A stretch of DNA of 64,000 nucleotides from JBGPHT01 sp041484525 (GTDB lineage: Bacteria; Acidobacteriota; Terriglobia; Bryobacterales; Bryobacteraceae), in contig JBGPHT010000014.1 in the NCBI GenBank assembly GCA_041484525.1, forward strand, positions 1-64,000, in the 5' to 3' direction. Both the position numbers and the translations under genes were made by a program. This document shows positions 8,550 to 16,314 of the stretch, piece after piece (within the stretch, counting starts at the first letter, position 1; every line of letters starts with the position of its first letter). The notes under the pieces are model-generated. The model worked only from the letters and a program-made list of their open reading frames with translations. It did no database searches and was not told where the DNA came from.

Positions 8550-9706
8550 GGCTGCTGCACACTGCCGACTGGCACCTCGGGCGACGCTTCCTGTCGTTCC
8601 CGGAAGAGGGACAGAAAAAGCTGTCACGCGCACGCATGGATGTGGTCGCCAGTATCCTCGACGTCGCGCGCCGCAACGCAGTGAATGCGGTGCTTTGCGT
8701 CGGTGATATCTTCGACGATCCTGAACCGGCCCCGGACTTTTGGGAGGGGCTTGCAAGGACGTTCCAGGGGCATGCCGTCCCGCATCCCCCTCTCTTCCTG
8801 GTTCCAGGCAACCACGACCCTCTAACACCAGAGTCAGTGTGGGCGCCCAGTCACCCGTTTCGAGCACGGCTTCCGGAGTGGGTACACGTCGTCGACCGTG
8901 ATGACTTCGTATACGAGCTTGCACCCAATGCCGTTTTATATGCGCGCCCGTGCCGATCGAAAGCGGGCGAGAACGATCTGGCGATGGCGCTGCCGGCGCG
9001 CGAGCCTGGCGATGAACGGCTCCGCATCGGTTGCGCGCATGGCTGCACGTTCGACATTGACGGATACCAGACAAACTTTCCTATTCGCCGAGATGCAGGC
9101 GTGCAACGCGGCCTGGACTATCTCGCCATAGGCGACACGCATTCATTCCGCGACGTTACCGAGAATCTGCCGGTGCCAACGGTTTACCCAGGCGCTCCTG
9201 AGCCCACAAGCTTCGACGATGCCGGCGCCGGCCGCGTCGCGCTCGTCGCGTTGTTCAGGCGCGGGTTGCGCCCCCGCGTCGATGCTGAGCCGGTTGCGTT
9301 CTGGCGCTGGATCGACGTGCGGTGCCGCGATATGAATGAGCTTCGTAGCTTATTGACCACACCGGACCTCGACCGCCACGTCGTCAGACTGCATCTCGAC
9401 ATGACGGTATCCCTGTCCGAGGAGAGCGAGGTTGAGCGGATACTGCGCGACCTCCGAGGGACCGACGCGACGCATGGCCGCGTTGGCGTCCTAGTGGAGG
9501 ATCTCGCGAACCTGTGGTTACAAGTCGGTTCCGGAGATGCTTTTCCGGACGACCTCCCGCCAGTGCTCAAGGACACTGTCGCGCGGCTCGACCGGCTCAT
9601 AGCGGAGGCAATAGACGAATCCGAGAAATCGAGGGCTACCAGAGCGCTGGCGCATCTTTATAAGCTGCTGCAGAGCCACGATGCGACAGGCGGGCGCGAT
9701 TTATGA
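8543..9706 (+). CDS. Mre11/SbcD-like metallophosphoesterase (DNA nuclease)
   Basis: The protein has 387 residues from GTG 8543, which overlaps the preceding stop; a start further upstream would run deep into the helicase gene. All calcineurin-like phosphoesterase motifs of the Mre11/SbcD type are present: HTADWHLG (Asp9, His11), GDIFDD (Asp55), GNHD (89-92), a His at 166 in GCAHGC, and GDTH (197-200). These bind two Mn ions and cut DNA ends or hairpins. A helical tail follows from about 320, where Mre11 proteins contact Rad50. The stop overlaps the next gene by ATGA. Together with the following SMC-like ATPase it should form an SbcCD-like complex dedicated to this island rather than the housekeeping pair. 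Confidence 0.88.
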   Translation: MLRLLHTADWHLGRRFLSFPEEGQKKLSRARMDVVASILDVARRNAVNAVLCVGDIFDDPEPAPDFWEGLARTFQGHAVPHPPLFLVPGNHDPLTPESVWAPSHPFRARLPEWVHVVDRDDFVYELAPNAVLYARPCRSKAGENDLAMALPAREPGDERLRIGCAHGCTFDIDGYQTNFPIRRDAGVQRGLDYLAIGDTHSFRDVTENLPVPTVYPGAPEPTSFDDAGAGRVALVALFRRGLRPRVDAEPVAFWRWIDVRCRDMNELRSLLTTPDLDRHVVRLHLDMTVSLSEESEVERILRDLRGTDATHGRVGVLVEDLANLWLQVGSGDAFPDDLPPVLKDTVARLDRLIAEAIDESEKSRATRALAHLYKLLQSHDATGGRDL

Positions 9707-12700
9707 GACTCCACCGGTTGCATATCTCCAGCTTTGCCGCGATCGGGAACGTGGACGTCGAGTTCGGTCCCGGACTCAACGTACTATACGGGCCCAACGA
9801 TCTTGGAAAATCCACAGTAGTTGCCGCCATCCGTCTGGGTTTGCTGCTTCCTCACACGTCAACGCATTGCGATCAGTACGTCGGGTGGACGGGTAGTGAC
9901 GATCCGATCGTTGAGATAACGTTCGAAACCGAAGCGCAACGCATCTGGCGCGTACGGAAACAGTTCGGCAAAGGCGGCTCGTCGCTTCTCCAGGAATCGA
10001 GGAATGGTCAGGACTTCGATGATGTCGAACGCGGGAGGAAAGTGGATGCGAAACTGCGGGAGATCCTGCGTTGGGGCATTCCCGAACCCGGCGGCATGGG
10101 CGGTGCTAAGGGACTTCCGACAAGTTTCCTCGCGACTGCGCTCTTGTCCCCGCAAGAGGACGTGAGCGCCGTACTCCGCAATAGCTTGCAGGATGATCCA
10201 ACCGGCACTGGTAAGGAACAGATCGCAGCAGCGTTGCAGGCGGTCGCGCAGGACCCGCGGTTCGTCGTGTTGCTTAGGAAAACGCAGGCGCGACGGGACG
10301 AGGCGTACACCGACAAGGGCGCGAAGAAAACCGCCAAAGGCAGCGTCTTCAAGACCGCCGCGGAGCGAGTGAACGAAAGGAGGAACGAAAAGGAGAGCCT
10401 TCAGAGGATTGTGGCCGACTCGGAAGGCGCGGAGAGGCAACTGCGGGAGCTGACCGATAGGCGCACCCAGAGGCAGGAAGCATCGGCCGCGGCGACGGAC
10501 CTCCTCGCAAACCTTGAAGAGCTTACTTCGCAGGCCACGTGCCGCTCCGTCGCGGCGGAACAGGTCCGGTTGGCACAGGAAGACGTGCTGCGTATACAGA
10601 GGATCGGGACCGACGTGGAGACTGCTGAGCGCGAGGTTGCGGAGCTGGTAGGAAAGATCACTGAAGCGGAGCAGACGCTGAATGTGGCGAAGGACCGGCA
10701 AGTGGCGACAGACGCGACACTTGAAGCTGCGGAAGAAGCGGCCCGCGCAGAAGGATCGGATCCGGGCGTGACCGATACGGTTGTTCGCCAGCAACTCGAA
10801 CTTCGAAAGTCAGCGGCGGACCAGGCCGTGCGCGAGGCGCAACAACAGATCGATGCTGCGTTAGCTGCACAGAAGCTTGTTGATGCCGTGGCCGCAGCCA
10901 AGCGTGAGCTCCAGGACCAACAGACAGAGGCCGACAGCGCCATTGAATCCGCTTCCAAGGCGGCAGCGACAGCGAAGACCGTCGACGAAGAACTTCAGCG
11001 ATGCGACTTGCTTGAACGCGCCCTGGATGTTCAGGTTGCCGAGAAGCAGACCCAAGATGCTCAAGCCGTCGTCGACAACGAGACTGCTCTCCGAAGCCGC
11101 TTGGAGGCGACTTCCGGCGAACGGGCAGTGTTGGCCGGGCGGCGCTCTGCGATTACAGTTCCGGCGCCTGGTGCGCTCGGGCCCATGCGTAAGCTCTCCA
11201 GAGAACTCGCCGCTGCGCGGGGCGCGCTCGACGTTGGTTTTGTGGTGACGGTGACCCCGAAGGCTCGCCTCGCCCTCAGGGTACGAAAGGATGGGAAGCA
11301 AGTCGAGTCGACTTCAACAGCGAAGCCACTCGATATCGAAGCCAACGCAGAGGTTGAGGTCGCCCTCGCTGACATTGCGACGGTGCGCGTCCGTGGCGGC
11401 CGACGCGAGGCGCAAGAGAAGGCCCAGGGCTTGGAGGATCGGTGGAGCCGGGACGTAGAGCCGCACGTCATTGCCGCCGGTGTCACGGACCTCGACGGCC
11501 TGGACGCGAAGATCGCTGAGGCCCAGGAACTGGACGCCGGCATCAAGACCAAGGATGCAGAGCTGGAGTCGTTACGCGCCCAGATTGCCGCCCTTACCGG
11601 TGCGACAGAGACGCTACGCGAAGCATCTGGCCGGGCGGCGCGGTGCCGGACCGCCCTCGGAGACGTAGGGCTCGACACGCTGGCTGCTGATCTCAAGGCG
11701 CTTGGCGCTGATGCGACCACTGGGTTGCGAAAGCGGCGACAACAGTTGTCAAAGGAGGCGGAGGCGGCGCGCATGATCGCCAACCAGGCGGCGAATGACC
11801 GCACACTCGCCGACGAGCGCACCCGGCACTCGAGCGTGGCGTTGGACGCGGCCGTCGCGGCGCGGGATGGTGCGCTGACGGCCTTCCCGGAGGGAGTGAA
11901 TGCGGCATTGGCTGCCGCACGGGCCGCCCTTGCGGCCGGTATTGCCGAGAAGGAAAGTGTTACATCTGGGTTCGCATCGCTGGAGCGTACGATCGACGAG
12001 CGAAAAAAGCGCATCGACGCGGCCCTGGGCGGCGCGCGCGCGAATGCAGCTCAGGCAACAATTGCAGTCGAGGCTGCACAAGGACGGTTAACGACGGCAA
12101 AGACCAACCACGCGTCGGAGCACGGTCGACTGATCGAGTTGCGAAAACAGCGTGACGCCGAGAATCTCGCGGCGGCCGAAACTAGGCTCCGTGAAGTAAC
12201 CGAGCGTCACGCGGCCCTGCCAGTCCCTGATCGGATCGTTACGGACGACGAGGTCAGTGCTGCCCGAAATACCGCGGCTGGCATGAAATTGGATCTTGCG
12301 GGCATCGAGCGCGACATCCAGCGGGCGCACGGCGCTCTCGAACAGGTCGGCGGCGCGGTGGCGCGCGAGCGGCTGCGCGACGCGACCGAAGCTTTCGAAC
12401 TGGCGGAGCGCCAAGAAAGGGAAATCGAAGCGGAGTACGAGGCGTGGAAACTGCTGCTCGACGAAATGAAGGAGGCCGATGCATCCCAGGCGAGCAATCT
12501 CGGACAGACGCTCGCGCCGGCCATCGCCGGTCGGTTCCAGGAGTTGACCCAGCGACGCTACGACACCGTCCGGCTCACCGCGCAACTGGCCACAGAAGGC
12601 GTTATGGTCTCTGGCGCATTGAGGCCGGCGTCCCAGATATCGGTCGGCACCCGCGAGCAACTGTCGACGTTGTATCGGCTGTCGCTGGCGGAATATTTGC

Positions 12701-12936
12701 GCACGACGATTGTCTTGGACGACCAGCTCGTTCAGAGCGACGACAACCGGATGGACTGGTTTCGCACGTTGCTTAACGAGAAGGCCCACAGCTTCCAGAT
12801 CGTCGTGTTTACGTGTCGGCCCAGCGACTACCTCACGACGAGTGCCCTGGTGCCCCAAGGGAGCGCCGTTCAAGCAGACACGGATGACGGCTTCATACGA
12901 GCACACGACCTCGCCAGGGCGGTCCGCCGACGCTAA
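9703..12936 (+). CDS. Rad50/SbcC/YhaN-like SMC-type ATPase
   Basis: A 1077-residue protein whose ATG overlaps the nuclease stop. The N-terminus carries the ABC/SMC Walker A GPNDLGKST (30-38). Two long coiled-coil arms (about 210-490 and 600-960) flank a central non-helical region with a VTVTPKARLALRV stretch near residue 510. The C-terminus has the signature SVGTREQLSTLYRLSLAE (about 979-996) and Walker B TIVLDDQLVQSDD (about 1002-1014), followed by a D-loop and switch region. I see no zinc-hook CxxC at the arm tip, so it resembles YhaN more than canonical Rad50. It should tether DNA and gate the partner nuclease by ATP. It is the last gene of the operon. Confidence 0.88.
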   Translation: MRLHRLHISSFAAIGNVDVEFGPGLNVLYGPNDLGKSTVVAAIRLGLLLPHTSTHCDQYVGWTGSDDPIVEITFETEAQRIWRVRKQFGKGGSSLLQESRNGQDFDDVERGRKVDAKLREILRWGIPEPGGMGGAKGLPTSFLATALLSPQEDVSAVLRNSLQDDPTGTGKEQIAAALQAVAQDPRFVVLLRKTQARRDEAYTDKGAKKTAKGSVFKTAAERVNERRNEKESLQRIVADSEGAERQLRELTDRRTQRQEASAAATDLLANLEELTSQATCRSVAAEQVRLAQEDVLRIQRIGTDVETAEREVAELVGKITEAEQTLNVAKDRQVATDATLEAAEEAARAEGSDPGVTDTVVRQQLELRKSAADQAVREAQQQIDAALAAQKLVDAVAAAKRELQDQQTEADSAIESASKAAATAKTVDEELQRCDLLERALDVQVAEKQTQDAQAVVDNETALRSRLEATSGERAVLAGRRSAITVPAPGALGPMRKLSRELAAARGALDVGFVVTVTPKARLALRVRKDGKQVESTSTAKPLDIEANAEVEVALADIATVRVRGGRREAQEKAQGLEDRWSRDVEPHVIAAGVTDLDGLDAKIAEAQELDAGIKTKDAELESLRAQIAALTGATETLREASGRAARCRTALGDVGLDTLAADLKALGADATTGLRKRRQQLSKEAEAARMIANQAANDRTLADERTRHSSVALDAAVAARDGALTAFPEGVNAALAAARAALAAGIAEKESVTSGFASLERTIDERKKRIDAALGGARANAAQATIAVEAAQGRLTTAKTNHASEHGRLIELRKQRDAENLAAAETRLREVTERHAALPVPDRIVTDDEVSAARNTAAGMKLDLAGIERDIQRAHGALEQVGGAVARERLRDATEAFELAERQEREIEAEYEAWKLLLDEMKEADASQASNLGQTLAPAIAGRFQELTQRRYDTVRLTAQLATEGVMVSGALRPASQISVGTREQLSTLYRLSLAEYLRTTIVLDDQLVQSDDNRMDWFRTLLNEKAHSFQIVVFTCRPSDYLTTSALVPQGSAVQADTDDGFIRAHDLARAVRRR

Positions 12937-12944
12937 ATGTCCCT

Positions 12945-12978
12945 AATAGCGAGCGCTGGTGAATAGCGAGCGCTGGTG
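12945..12978. repeat. Perfect 17-bp tandem duplication
   Basis: The 17-mer AATAGCGAGCGCTGGTG occurs twice back to back (12945-12961 and 12962-12978), starting 9 nt after the stop of the SMC-like gene. It contains the palindrome AGCGCT. It could be a short replication-slippage duplication or part of a recombination scar at the island boundary. Confidence 0.8.
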
Positions 12979-13151
12979 CGAAGACGTCGCCGTCGAAGCC
13001 CACCGTGGCGCGTATCACCAACGGACTCGCGGATAGCCGTCATCGCGTTGCGGATTTCTTCCTCGCCATCACAAGGCTTATCCCTAACAAAACCAAGGGC
13101 TTGCGACATTCTTCGCAGGCTCGCGGTGTATACTGTAAATAGAGGAGGTGA

Positions 13152-13361
13152 ATGTCGTTACTCATGCCCTTTCGCAGCCTCTTTGAAATTACCAAACGAA
13201 ATGGGATGACGGCTTGCCACCTAGGGAATGAAAAAGGAGTGCGAGAATGCGTCCTGCGAAACGAAATTGAATGGCCAAGGAGTTGGCCACCCGGGGATGA
13301 AAGCGGACGACAGACCGGGAGTACCAAACGAACCCAGAAAGTTGTTGAAAATGCAGGATAG
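13152..13361 (+). CDS. Possible small ORF behind a strong ribosome binding site; probably a remnant
   Basis: AGGAGG (13143-13148) stands 3 nt before ATG 13152, and a TATACT box lies at 13128-13133. Together they would express a 69-residue peptide. The peptide is built largely from the degenerate repeats of this region (TKRNGMTACHLGNEKG and related segments), and I recognise no family. The start region could be the surviving promoter and leader of a lost gene, for example a small antitoxin, now running into repeat sequence. The expression signals are the best part of the evidence. Confidence 0.25.
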   Translation: MSLLMPFRSLFEITKRNGMTACHLGNEKGVRECVLRNEIEWPRSWPPGDESGRQTGSTKRTQKVVENAG

Positions 13362-13560
13362 GGCGGAAACGGGGATAGCTATTCTCGGAAGAACTTAGAC
13401 TAGGTGGGGGGCTGTTTGCGGAAAAACGAAATGGGATCTGGGTGGGCACCCAGGGAACTGAAGAATCGAGTTGCCAGAAGGCGCCATACGAAACGAACCC
13501 AAGAACGGACCCTTCGGAGCGCCTAGGTAAAGGGGGCTGTTTTCGGAAGAATTTGGCTTC
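13194..13560. repeat. Degenerate interspersed repeat block in the 788-bp non-coding stretch 12937-13724
   Basis: AAACGAA recurs at 13194, 13259, 13326, 13424 and 13491, with steps of 65, 67, 98 and 67 nt. The 14-mer AAACGAAATGGGAT is identical at 13194 and 13424 and nearly so at 13259. AAACGAACCCAGAA at 13326 returns as AAACGAACCCAAGAA at 13491. GGGGGCTGTTTGCGGAA (from about 13407) returns as GGGGGCTGTTTTCGGAA (13532-13548). The block thus looks like two diverged copies of a composite unit. A local inverted repeat GGCCAA/TTGGCC lies near 13273-13287. No convincing gene is seen in 12937-13724 apart from the weak ORF at 13152. The spacing is too irregular and the units too diverged for CRISPR. 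Confidence 0.7.
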
Positions 13561-13682
13561 CTAATCCCAGAAGCGTTGAAACTCGTCAAAGGCAACGTAA
13601 ATGTGGAACGGGCGCACTCGACGAAGCCGGTCGTCATCGTTTTCCACGTGCCGTCAGACCCCGGACGCTGCCCTGTTTCCGC

Positions 13683-13688
13683 TATAAT
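13683..13688 (+). promoter_or_regulatory. -10 box (TATAAT) upstream of the PpiD/SurA-like gene
   Basis: A consensus TATAAT lies 36 nt before the ATG at 13725, and AGGAG stands about 11 nt upstream of the start codon. No clear -35 hexamer is visible at the proper distance. Confidence 0.5.
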
Positions 13689-13724
13689 GGTATTTCCCCT
13701 TTAGAAGACAGGAGTTCCTTCTAC

Positions 13725-15650
13725 ATGTTCGATCTGTTTCGCAGCCGTGAGAAATCCGTGCGCATCCTCTTGGGCGCGCTGCTGGGCGTGGTGGGTCTGT
13801 CGATGCTCACCTATCTCGTCCCGTCCTACAATACGGGATCGAGCGCGTCCGATGTCGTCGTCGCGGAGATCGGCAAAGACGAAATCACGCTGCCCGAAGT
13901 GCAGCGGCTCATCCAAAGCACGATGCGCGGCCGCCAGTTGCCGCCGGAGATGCTGCCGAACTTCATCCCACAGTACGTCGACCAGCTTGTGACGGAGCGG
14001 GCTCTCGCCTACCAGGCCGAGCGGCTCGGCTTCCAGGTGTCCGACCAGGCCGTCGCCGACGCCATCCGCGGCATGATCCCCCAACTCTTTCCGGACGGCC
14101 GTTTCGTGGGGACGCAGGCCTATGCGGCATTCCTCGCCCAGCAGAACTTCACCATCCCGGAGTTCGAGGCCAACCTGAAACGCCAGATTCTGCTGACGCG
14201 GATGCGGGACGTGGCGCTCGAGGGCATCATCGTCACCCCGCAGGAGATCGAAGAGGCCTATCGCAAACGCAATGAAAAAGTGAAAGTGGAATACGTCAAG
14301 TTGACGTCGGACAAATACAAGTCCGAGTCGCAGCCTTCGGCCGACGACATTCAGGCGTACTTCAAGGCCAATGCCTCGCGCTACCAGGTGCCGGAGAAGA
14401 AGAACCTGACGGTTCTGTTGGCCGACCAGGCGAAGATCGAGCAGTCGATCGCCGTCAACGATGCCGATCTCCAGCGCCTGTACACCCAGAACCGCGACCA
14501 GTTCCGCTCTCCCGAGACGGTCAATCTGCGGCACATTCTGCTGAACACGGGCGCGGGCAAGGACGATGCCAAGATCAAAGCGCAGGCCGACGATCTGCTC
14601 AAGCAGGTGAAGGCCGGCGCCAACTTCGGCGATCTGGCCAAGAAGTACTCCGAGGATCCAGGCTCGAAGGACAAGGGCGGCGTGTACGAGGGTGTCACGC
14701 ACGGGCAGATGGTGGCGGAGTTCGACAAAGCGGCGTTCACGCTGAAGCCCGGGGAATCGGACATCGTCAAGACGCAGTACGGCTATCACGTGATCCAGGT
14801 GATGAGGAAGGACGACGCGCGCATCAAGCCGTTCGAAGAGGTCAAGGGCCAGTTGGCCGACCAGTTCAAGAAGGACCGCGTCAACGCCATGATGCAGCAG
14901 ATTTCGGACCAGGCGCAGACGGCTCTGCAAAAGGACCCGGCGAATCCTGACAAGGTAGCGGCGCAGTTCAATATGCAAGCCGTCCACGCGGATGGCGTGG
15001 AGCCGGGCAAGGCGATTTCCGAAGTCGGCGCCAACCCCGATTTCGATCAGGCCATCAGCAGTCTGAAGCGCGGCGAAGTTTCGCCCGCTGTGGCCCTGGC
15101 GGCCAACAAGATCGCGATCGCCGTGGTGGCGGACGTCGTCCCCGCGCGGCCCTCGACGTTTGCGGAAGTGCAGAACCAGATTCGCGACACGCTGGTGCAG
15201 ACCAAGTCCAACGTCGCGGTGCAGAAGCATGCCAGCGACCTGCTCGAGAAAGCCAAGTCGATGGGTGGCGATCTGGCGAAGGCGGCAAAATCCATGGGCC
15301 TGGATGCCAAGACGTCCGCCGAATTTGCGCGCAACGGCGGCAATGTGGAAGGAATCGGCTCAGCCAACTATCTTCAGGATGCCTTCGTTCGTCCCGATGG
15401 CACGGTGCTGGGGCCCATCACGCTGCCTGACGGCGGCATCGCGGTGGTGAAGGTGGCGCAGCACGTGCCAGCCGACATGTCGAAGATGGCGGAGCAGCGC
15501 AACTCAATTCGCGACGAGATCAAGAACCAGAAGGGGCGCGATCGCAACGCCCTCTTCGAAGTCGGCGTCAAGGAAGCGCTCACCAAAGAGGGCAAGCTGA
15601 AGATTCACCAGGATGTCATCAATCGGCTGATCGCCAGTTATCGCGGCTAG
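13725..15650 (+). CDS. PpiD/SurA-like peptidyl-prolyl isomerase (periplasmic foldase)
   Basis: A 641-residue protein. A short cytoplasmic N-terminus is followed by one membrane anchor (about 13-33, RILLGALLGVVGLSMLTYLV), after which the protein faces the periplasm. A SurA-N-like helical chaperone region covers about 45-180. A parvulin domain lies at about 262-365, with typical NLRHILLNT, FGDLAKKYSEDPGS and YGYHVIQV segments. A second, degenerate rotamase-like region follows to the C-terminus. Such proteins fold outer-membrane and secreted proteins emerging from Sec. The length matches PpiD (about 620 residues). It is followed 4 nt later by a DedA gene and probably shares its transcript. The whole antisense strand is open over much of this gene, but that is a by-product of GC-rich codons. 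Confidence 0.88.
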   Translation: MFDLFRSREKSVRILLGALLGVVGLSMLTYLVPSYNTGSSASDVVVAEIGKDEITLPEVQRLIQSTMRGRQLPPEMLPNFIPQYVDQLVTERALAYQAERLGFQVSDQAVADAIRGMIPQLFPDGRFVGTQAYAAFLAQQNFTIPEFEANLKRQILLTRMRDVALEGIIVTPQEIEEAYRKRNEKVKVEYVKLTSDKYKSESQPSADDIQAYFKANASRYQVPEKKNLTVLLADQAKIEQSIAVNDADLQRLYTQNRDQFRSPETVNLRHILLNTGAGKDDAKIKAQADDLLKQVKAGANFGDLAKKYSEDPGSKDKGGVYEGVTHGQMVAEFDKAAFTLKPGESDIVKTQYGYHVIQVMRKDDARIKPFEEVKGQLADQFKKDRVNAMMQQISDQAQTALQKDPANPDKVAAQFNMQAVHADGVEPGKAISEVGANPDFDQAISSLKRGEVSPAVALAANKIAIAVVADVVPARPSTFAEVQNQIRDTLVQTKSNVAVQKHASDLLEKAKSMGGDLAKAAKSMGLDAKTSAEFARNGGNVEGIGSANYLQDAFVRPDGTVLGPITLPDGGIAVVKVAQHVPADMSKMAEQRNSIRDEIKNQKGRDRNALFEVGVKEALTKEGKLKIHQDVINRLIASYRG

Positions 15651-15654
15651 CCGG

Positions 15655-16299
15655 ATGCTGCGCAGTCTTCTGGACTTCATCCATCTACTGACCGACCCCG
15701 AGCGCCTCATTCAGTTGCTGAGCACGCTGCTCTCGGGCTGGCTCGGCTATGCGTTTCTTTTCGGCATCGTATTTTCCGAAACCGGGCTGCTGGTGGGCTT
15801 CTTCCTGCCTGGGGATTCCCTATTGTTCACCGTCGGTGTGGTGGCGGGCGCGGGCCACCTGAACATCGCGCTGGTGAATGTGGTACTGATGTCGGCGGCG
15901 ATCCTGGGCGATTCGACGGGCTATTTTCTGGGCCGACACACCGGCCCGCGCATCTTCAACCGCCCCGATTCGCGCCTCTTCAAGCAGGCGTACATCACCC
16001 GCACCAAGCATTATTACGAGCGCTACGGGGGCAAGACGATCGTCCTGGCTCGCTTCGTGCCGATCGTCCGTACGTTCGCGGCATTCGTGGCGGGGGTGGG
16101 GCAGATGCCGTACCTGAAGTTCCTCCCTTTCAGCGTGTGCGGCGGCATCGGTTGGGTGTTTATGATGACGATGCTCGGCTACGAACTGGGGAGCTGGCCT
16201 TTCGTGCGGCGGCATTTCGACCAGGTGATCCTGCTGATCGTCTTCGGGTCGCTGGTGCCGACGGGGATCGAATTCCTGAGGTCGCGGAAGAAGGGGTAG
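15655..16299 (+). CDS. DedA/SNARE-associated family inner-membrane protein
   Basis: A 214-residue membrane protein of usual DedA length with five or six hydrophobic segments. Family hallmarks are seen: the re-entrant loop ETGLLVGFFLPGDSLLF near 42-58, and the Arg-rich RFVPIVRTFAAFVAGVG near 131-147, whose arginines and proline are the conserved functional residues. DedA proteins act as lipid scramblases and support envelope homeostasis. The start is 4 nt after the preceding stop. It converges with the kinase gene, leaving only 15 bp between the two stops and no obvious terminator hairpin. Confidence 0.9.
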   Translation: MLRSLLDFIHLLTDPERLIQLLSTLLSGWLGYAFLFGIVFSETGLLVGFFLPGDSLLFTVGVVAGAGHLNIALVNVVLMSAAILGDSTGYFLGRHTGPRIFNRPDSRLFKQAYITRTKHYYERYGGKTIVLARFVPIVRTFAAFVAGVGQMPYLKFLPFSVCGGIGWVFMMTMLGYELGSWPFVRRHFDQVILLIVFGSLVPTGIEFLRSRKKG

Positions 16300-16314
16300 T
16301 CAGCCGCCGCTCGC

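Noticed and set aside
2508..12936. DISARM, BREX or classical SbcCD housekeeping locus
   Set aside because: No methylase, PglZ, BrxC or DUF1998-type gene is present, and the nuclease/ATPase pair is coupled to two SNF2 ATPases, unlike housekeeping sbcCD.
13194..13560. CRISPR array
   Set aside because: Spacing is irregular (65-98 nt), units are diverged, and no cas genes are nearby.
13701..15230. Long open frame on the minus strand opposite the PpiD-like gene
   Set aside because: It mirrors the GC-rich codons of the real gene, its translation is rich in His/Arg/Leu/Val repeats, and it has no recognisable motif.
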